The position numbers and the translations under genes were made by a program. From Perognathus longimembris pacificus (lineage: Eukaryota; Chordata; Mammalia; Rodentia; Heteromyidae), in NCBI RefSeq assembly GCF_023159225.1, contig NC_063174.1, positions 38,103,691 to 38,167,690 on the forward strand: 64,000 nt of DNA, in the 5' to 3' direction. The notes beneath the pieces are model-generated. The model was not told where the DNA came from and did no database searches. It saw only the letters and a program-made list of their open reading frames with translations. This document shows positions 57,667 through 64,000 of this stretch, piece after piece; positions within the stretch are counted from its first letter, which is position 1; each line of letters begins with the position of its first letter.

Positions 57667-57857
57667 CAGTCATGGGCCTTGGACTCAGGGCCTGAACACT
57701 GTCCCTGGATTCTTTTTGCTCAAGGCTAGCACTCTGCCACTTGAGCCACAGCGCCACTTCTGGCCATTTTCTACATATGTGGTGCTGGGGAATCGAACCT
57801 AGGGCTTCATGTATATGAGGCAAGCACTCTTGCCACTAGGCCATATTCCCAGCCCCT
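57663..57857 (-). repeat. IDL-Geo SINE with (CT)n tail
   Basis: Reverse element ending CCATATTCCCAGCCCC; its poly(A) side is the dinucleotide run. Confidence 0.9.
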
Positions 57858-57879
57858 CTTTCTCTTTTTTTCTTATTCC

Positions 57880-58118
57880 TTTTTTGTTTTTGTCCATCAT
57901 GGGTCTTGAACCCTGGTCCTGTGAGGTGTCCCTGAGCTCTTCAGCTCAAGGTTACCACTCCACAAATTTAACCACAGCACCAATTCTGGTTATCTGGTAG
58001 TTAATTGGAGATAAAAGTCTCATGGACTTTCCTGCCTGGGTGTCCTTTTAACCTGCATCCTCACATCTCAGCCTCCTGAGTAGCTAGGATTACAAGCATG
58101 AGCCATCAAGGTTCGACA
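57880..58118 (-). repeat. Composite B1-like + Geo SINE
   Basis: GGGTCTTGAACCCTGGTCCT Geo half, head ending GATTACAAGCATGAGCCATC. Confidence 0.85.
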
Positions 58119-58389
58119 ATGATGGCATTTCTGAAATGCAACTTTGTAGTTTCAATAATGGCTTTTCGCCAGAAAACAATGTTGTTCAGGAAATGGTATT
58201 CCTGACTGCTTTTGATTATGTTAGTGTCAGATGCAAATGCAAACCCTGCTCTTTGAAAAGAGCCCAAGACTCACTTTGTGACTTCATCATCCTCTTGGGC
58301 AAGATGTAGTGGACATCAAAGCTCCAAAATATAGTCAAAGTGTAAGGTGAGGACAGAGGGGGGTAGAAAGGCAGGGAGGGTGAAGTGAA
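58119..58389. other. Intergenic left of unit B
   Basis: Some weak likeness to 38,730-38,900 (purine-rich GGTGAGGACAGAGGGGGG), so the duplication may start a little further left than called. Confidence 0.4.
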
Positions 58390-58423
58390 TGTAAACAAGC
58401 TCCATTTTTAATCCCACAGTGAT

Positions 58424-58429
58424 TTTATT
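58424..58429 (-). promoter_or_regulatory. Candidate poly(A) signal of ADAM copy B
   Basis: AATAAA on the minus strand about 130 nt past the stop codon. The same hexamer is kept at the matching place after copy A (38,937-38,942). A second AATAAA overlaps the stop codon itself (AAATAAACG). Use of either is inferred only. Confidence 0.5.
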
Positions 58430-58555
58430 TCAAGATGACACCTCAGATTGAATAAAGATGATGCAATTGTCACAGGAATCAGGGGCTATTCTGTCCAGAA
58501 AGTTACAGTACGGGTACATAAATCCACAGAATGGGTTCTGAGAATATTCACACGT

Positions 58556-60767
58556 TTATTTTCTGGGTGTGCTACCTGCTACTACAGCTGTGATTCCACC
58601 ACCAATAATGGAAAGCAGAAACAGAACTAAGCGACTTAATACAACAATGACAATTCTGCGCATACCCACATGTATGTAGGTTTGAAGACGGTGTTGTTTG
58701 CCAGCTGGTATGCCACTATCTTCACTACCTCCCTGTCCTTTCTCTTCACATGTCGGTGGTCTCCAGCCAGGCATACAGTGACATTTGTGGTTGTTGTTGC
58801 ACACCCCTTTGTAATTGCATCTTTTCACATCACAGTCAAAACCCAAATCTGCAAAAGAAGTACAATTTCTCTTCAAACAGTATTTTCCGGCACCACACAT
58901 TGCACCATCCACTACCAAACCCATTTCTGGCTGCTCTGTGCCAAAGTGTACATCATATCCGAAGCAATGGTGCTCTTCTTTCTCATATCGCACGGTTAGA
59001 TCATGAAAAGTAGTGTGCTCCCCTCCTCCTGGTAGAGCAGAAACACCACTGCAGTGCAGCATGCCACACAGGACGTTGTTCTTCGAACATGGCAAAGGCA
59101 CAGGTCCCCCAAGTCTACGAATCAACCCACAGTTTCCAAATCGGTCCCCAATCGTATTCAATTGTTCATAGCATTCTGCTGAAGCCTCTTTTATGTTGCG
59201 TCCAAAAAGGGCTTGGCACTGCAACTCACGGTCAGTGCAGTTTCCTCCCACACAAACAGCTTTTGGGGAACATGGGGTTCCATCCTGGATATAAGTGTCG
59301 TTTGGGCACTTCTCTGAATTTCCAGGACAGTATTCTCTCAGATCACAAATACCCACTATGTCTCTGCAAACAGTTCCAGCAGGAATGAATTTACAGTCCT
59401 GGCAGCAGTCTCCCGAATCACACTGGGTGCCCTTCGTGAAGAAGCAGTCCGTCCCACAACACTTATCACTGGCACAGTCTTTGAGGGAACCACAGTCACA
59501 GTCCTCCATTTGACTTATGATCCTGTCTCCACAACGAGGAGCTATATAATGGTAACTTTCATAGGGCACATTCAGCTCCCACGTGCATTTTTTCTGTTTA
59601 CGACCCCATTCGTGTAACTTCTGGAAGGTACAATTGCTAAATGTATCTTGAAAGTAGATTAAAGGCGTCATGACACATTGGCGTCTTCGAAAACACACAC
59701 AACGAGGTGAGTCATGAAGTGAACCAAATAAATGACCTAATGCATGTGCTGCCAGGGTCGAAACCAAAAATACATGAAAATTTCTTGCAACCACGTAAAA
59801 TGCCGTATTATACCTGGTGCAAAATCCTCCGTGGTAACTTAAATAATGAGTTCCTTTAACCCTTTCTCCTACTAACAACATTGCAGCGCTGTGAGTAACT
59901 TTGTCAAACCACGTACGAACAACCCAACCCGAAAAGTTCCTTAGGAAGTCATACGCTCTGGGTACATTGGTAGAGACAATATCCTCGTTTTCCCAGAACA
60001 CCACTAAACGCACATTCATATTAAAACTAGCTGGTTTGTAGATGGAGTCAATAATGCTGTTTATAATCAATACTTGCTGCAGTATAAGGGTCTGATTTAG
60101 GAAGTGCTTGAAGTAGGAATAAGCTACAACGTACACAATTCGCGTGTCTTTGGGATGTCTCCGCCACAAGTAATAGGTGCCTGCTCTAGGACTTTCAGAC
60201 AGTTCGAGATCTTCAACTACTGGTTTTATTTCTTCCTCTCCAACGACACACCTTTGGCTGGCCTCTCCTCTCTCTTCTGCCACGAGCATAGAAATCACAT
60301 GCTCAAATTTCGAAGAGGTCTCCAACGGTTTGATTTCATAGGTGAAGTCATCCACCTGTATCCTTCCACGCAGACCTCCATGGCAGGTGTCCAGTGTGGC
60401 CAGCGATCCAGGAACCCCTTCTAGGTAGCTGTAGTAGTAACAGTCTCCAGGGATAAAAGGATAGTCCTCCTGCATGCCTCCTTGGGTGTTGTCCGTAATG
60501 ACAGGTAAATGTCTGGGGCAGCAAGTTCTTCTTGCGTTTCATATGCAGCACATGTCTTTGACCCCGGAAGCGCATGCTGTAGGAGAGCTGGTCTGGTGTC
60601 TTGCTTCCACCCTTGCTATGGGGCACCTTCCTGGGGATGACAACCTCAGAGGAAGTGAAGCGCCAGCTGGGTGAGTCATTGGAGCAGCAGGCAGGGGACA
60701 GGAGAGTCCAGAGAACAGGCAGACAGAGAGCTCCAGGCAGAAGGCCCTGGGCCCAGGATGACCTCAT
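58556..60767 (-). pseudogene. Intronless ADAM (ADAM4/20/21 type), near-intact copy B with one frameshift
   Basis: A single-exon ADAM on the minus strand. From the ATG at 60,765-60,767 it has a hydrophobic signal peptide (MRSSWAQGLLPGALCLPVLW) and a prodomain. One extra C near 60,515-60,519 then shifts the frame; from 60,475 an uninterrupted 639-residue frame runs to the stop. In that frame: rest of prodomain 1-90; reprolysin-like domain about 95-285 with HALGHLFGSLHD at 244-255, where the usual HExxH glutamate is alanine; disintegrin domain about 313-395 with loop CRDIVGICDLREYC; Cys-rich domain to about 545; EGF-like 548-576; transmembrane 608-634 and a five-residue tail. Close relatives are sperm/testis membrane proteins; human ADAM20 and ADAM21 and mouse Adam4 and Adam21 sit beside SYNJ2BP. 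The dead active site suggests an ADAM4-like, adhesion-type member. The frameshift could be real or an assembly error, so it may be functional. Confidence 0.85.
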
Positions 60768-61515
60768 GAGGAAGGGAGTTCTGGGCCAAAGCAAGTGCAG
60801 TCAGATGTCAGGCAGGCTAGACTATCCCTAGGACATCAAGAGTCCCCATCAGGCTTGCCAGGAGCAGTGCAGACTGAGGCTGAAGGCTTTCAGCAGCTCC
60901 TGAGGTATAAAGGGAGGGTTAGTCTATGACATAACAATGCTGGGCTCCACAGTGATGTAGAGGGGTGGGGAGAGCCTAGGGAAGAAAACAGCTATTTGGA
61001 AAGGGGGTATAGATTGAATCTGAAAATCCTAGGGCTTGAGGGAAGTCACCAAGTTAGGGGACACTTACGTGGGTTCAGTTCAACTTTATGTCAGACAGAA
61101 ATTCTTTTCCAAAAGCCATATGACAAAAAGATTATTTTATACTTTACTAAGGATTGAGTACTGAAGACAGAAACTCTAAACAATAGCAATGTGGCTGTTC
61201 CTCCTTTCAGGAATGTATAGGGGACAAATGGTATTCACAGAAATTGAACCAAGTTTGAGACTATTGGATGAATAGAATACTAAAGAGCACGAAAAAGAAA
61301 CCTTGCTGGAGAACAAGAGTTGATTTTCATGTTCAGCCTGACCTATCCCATGACATTCATTTTCAGTCCTAGGAACTTATACCCACACACTCATCTGCAA
61401 ATGTGCAGAAGAGCTTAATCCTGCCTTTATTCCTATGTGTATCAACTGCATCCTATGAACCTAGCATTTAACAGGTGATAGACACACTGATTCATCCAAG
61501 GTCCCTGAGATGTTC
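60768..61515. other. Upstream flank of ADAM copy B
   Basis: Putative promoter side. A TATA-like TTTATA on the minus strand (near 60,906-60,911, CCTCCCTTTATACCTCAGG) lies about 140 bases above the start codon and is kept upstream of copy A (near 42,258). Beyond this no motif can be supported. Confidence 0.4.
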
Positions 61516-61560
61516 CTCCCTCTCTCTCTCTCTGTCTCTGTCTCTCTCTGTCTCTCTCTC

Positions 61561-62130
61561 ATTGATTAATTTATTGTCAAAGTGATGTACAGAGGGGTTA
61601 CAGTTTCACATGTAAGCCAGTGAATACATTTCTTATCAAACTTGTTACCTCCTCCTTCATTTTCCTCCCCTCTGCCCCCTCCCCAATTCCCCCGCCCCCA
61701 GTTGTACACTTGGTTTACACAAATAGTTTTGTAAGGGTTGCTGTTGCAATGGATCATCTTTGATCCCTTGTCACTCCATATTAATGTTCTCCTTCCCTTC
61801 CCTACTTCCCATAAATGTATATACAATGCCCATGTTACCAAAATGAGTTATTGTAACATCAGAGGTAAAACCATGTCTCTATCAGAAAGACATTGCCCAT
61901 TCCTAATGAAATGGAAACACTTGGAAAGTATCATACTAACTGAAGTGAGCCAGACCCACATTGGTGGTAAGTAGTACATGTCTAGGATAGACCTAGCAGA
62001 TCAAGGTTATGGAAATAAGTGGTGAATCACTGTTGTTATGTTTAACCTACCATGTGAAATTATGTCTTTTATTTTGTCTTTCTTCCCCATGGTTTTACCC
62101 CTGATATCGTACCTCTCTTTTAACATGAAA
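61561..62130. mobile_element. L1 fragment with 5' inversion (unit B)
   Basis: Paralogous copy of the element at 42,897-43,470, same inversion point; the neighbouring GA/TC-rich tract is at 61,516-61,560. Confidence 0.8.
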
Positions 62131-62559
62131 ACATAGCCAAGGTCCTTGAGATGTTCTTCCCTTTTAACATGAAAACATCCTAATAAAGGAAAGTGCAGGG
62201 CTGATTCTCACAGATATTATTTGTAGAGAAAGTACACGGGCCAAATGAAGTGAGTATTTATGCATGATTTTATTTGGAGGAAGTTCTAGGGTACTTCAAA
62301 CAATTCTATGGAATTAATAATTGTAAGATTGGTAGGGCCCTAAGGTGGGTTTGGTGGAATAGGGCATGAAGGGTCCCTTCTGTATGCAGGAAACAATCAA
62401 CCATTTTCACTGACATGGTGATTTCAACAGCAAACTCATCATAAAGTGTAATAGAAACAGAGACCTAAATAGGCTCACCACTCTAGTTGTTTCTCAGTTA
62501 CTAAACAGGATGCATTCAATCGTGTGCCTTTTTTATTTCATGGAATCGTTTCAGGATTA

Positions 62560-63000
62560 TTGGTAATAGTTGCTCTTTGATCATCTAAAGAATTTGATTG
62601 TGGATCCATCTTTCCTGGGCTTTTCTTGGTTGAGAGACTGCTTCTATCTCATTGCTGGTTATAGCTCTGTTGAATTGCTTTATATCACCTTAGTCAGTTT
62701 GGCGACTCATGTGCATGTAGGAATTGATTCATTTCTCAGGATTTTCTAGCTTATTTGAAAATAATTCCTTTAAATATTTGCTCAGGATCTTTTGGCTTTC
62801 ATTGGTAATTATATTTACTTTTTCATCTCTAATTTTGTTGGTTTGAATTGGGTCTTGCCTTTCTTGGAATTAAATTAGGTTAGAAATTAGCAGTTTTTTG
62901 CAGAGCCATTTTCATTGATCACTTGCATACTTTTTGTGGTATCTTGTTATAGATTTCTGCCCCAAGTTTTATTATATCAGTCTGAGACACACACATTTTT
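62560..63000 (-). mobile_element. Ancient L1 ORF2 fragment (unit B)
   Basis: Near-identical to 43,900-44,335. Confidence 0.7.
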
Positions 63001-63029
63001 CAGACACACATTTTACTTGTTTATTTATC

Positions 63030-63142
63030 TATTTATTTCCAATGGTCCTGGAGCTTGAAATCTGTGACTAGGTACTGCCCCTGACTATTTTGCTTAAGGC
63101 TAGGTCTCTACTACTTGAGCCACAGCTCCACGTCCAGCTTAA
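63030..63142 (-). repeat. Geo monomer, old (unit B)
   Basis: Counterpart of 44,365-44,480. Confidence 0.7.
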
Positions 63143-63522
63143 AAATTGTCATTAAAAGATGATGTGCAGAGTCCTTAGTTGTATAAGTCAGGTAAAGAGT
63201 TGATTTCTTTTTTGGACACTGTCAACACTTCCCTTGTTCTCTCCCAGTTTTTCTTTTCCATCCCCATGCCCAAGTTGTACAGGTAAGTTTAAACCTAAAG
63301 GATAGCATCTAGTGAGTACCACTGTGGCACTTATTCCCCCTTTGCCCCTCCATTTTGGTGCCTCCATTGCCCTCCCAGAGACAGAAAAATGAACAATCTA
63401 GACAAAAAGAAAAAGAAAGAAAAACAGCAAAGAAGGAACAAATCTTGTTTCCATTTCCTGGAGCAGGCACGTTCTTCTTCAAAGGTTTTCATCCAGCATT
63501 AGAATAACTCACCTGTCTTTGG

Positions 63523-63588
63523 TATGATGTCCCCTAAAGAAATGATATGATGTCCCCTAAAGAAATGATATGATGTCCCCTAAAGAAA
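63523..63588. repeat. 23-bp tandem repeat, about 2.8 copies (unit B)
   Basis: Paralogue of 45,075-45,140. Confidence 0.95.
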
Positions 63589-64000
63589 GCCACAGACTGA
63601 AGTCACAGTGATTCTATTAATAGTTTTCCATGCTGATGAGGCAGGAGTAGTGTGACTTGGTAGTTCATGGAGAAAATCATGAAATGACATGTATTCAGAG
63701 GTGAAAATGACTCAGAGACAGGCCATTTTATTGGCATTTTTAGGCATTCAGTGATCACAGACATTGTGGGATATTTGGAGCCCACAGAGGTATATAGGAA
63801 GTGTTGCCCAAGAGATGGAGGCAATATTTTCTATTCACCTCTATGAGCTCTTAAAGCAAACATACCATAATCATAAAAGAATATGCTACCTATATGTTGA
63901 TTGATAACGAAGATGGTCTGCACTGAGTTGAGACCAAAGAAGTAAGTAACCTTGCTATGGGACCAAGCTGTGGTGCTAAGATAAACCATCATTTGTCCCA

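Larger units (their letters stand above)
58390..64000. repeat. Segmental duplication, unit B (runs off the window)
   Basis: Direct repeat of 38,900-45,553, offset by about 18.4-18.7 kb over the flank. From about 60,780 on, the two units look nearly identical, with rare substitutions, a 14-15-base difference near 61,061 and one SINE difference. The ADAM interior is much less alike. The match continues to the last base of the window. Confidence 0.93.

Overview
The window looks like nuclear DNA from a geomyoid rodent (pocket mouse, kangaroo rat or pocket gopher). This rests on dozens of copies of a two-part SINE. Its left half is a tRNA-Ala/ID-like monomer beginning GGGGCTGGGGATATGGCC, and its right half is the separate module known in that group as Geo (together IDL-Geo). 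There are introns, poly(A)-tailed retrocopies and a CpG island, and no bacterial-style operons. The species assignment is inference from repeat content.

Positions 1-36,750 are mostly one gene, SYNJ2BP (OMP25), on the minus strand. Exon 1 with the start codon is at 36,465-36,528 in a CpG-rich promoter carrying ETS-like and ZNF143-like motifs. Exon 2 (most of the PDZ domain) is at 15,451-15,587 and exon 3 at 3,577-3,672. The last exon, which would encode the mitochondrial tail anchor, lies left of position 1. The 20.9-kb and 11.8-kb introns are filled with SINEs, L1 pieces, MaLR-like LTRs and one probable solo LTR.

Positions about 38,900-64,000 hold a tandem segmental duplication with an intronless ADAM gene (ADAM4/20/21 type, minus strand) in each unit. 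This fits the SYNJ2BP-ADAM neighbourhood known in other mammals. The copy at 58,556-60,767 is nearly intact: it has all ADAM domains and a transmembrane segment, but one frameshift in the prodomain and an alanine in place of the catalytic glutamate. The copy at 39,051-42,130 is a clear pseudogene with three SINE insertions, a U8 snoRNA retrocopy, stops and frameshifts. Identity between the units is patchy, very high in the flanks, prodomain and disintegrin region and clearly lower in the metalloprotease and C-terminal regions, which suggests gene conversion.

Between the two units, 45,850-53,005 is a full-length but coding-defective L1 on the minus strand with its 5' YY1 site, both ORFs and matched target-site duplications. 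It sits inside an older SINE. Positions 53,000-58,400 are nested repeats, including a chimeric SINE plus L1-3'-end insertion within one 18-bp duplication and a 567-bp unclassified insertion inside an ancient L1. No tRNA, rRNA or CRISPR loci are seen. The most informative signals are the retrotransposition records (3' transduction, template-switch chimera, reused target site, filled and empty paralogous sites) and the ADAM pair.
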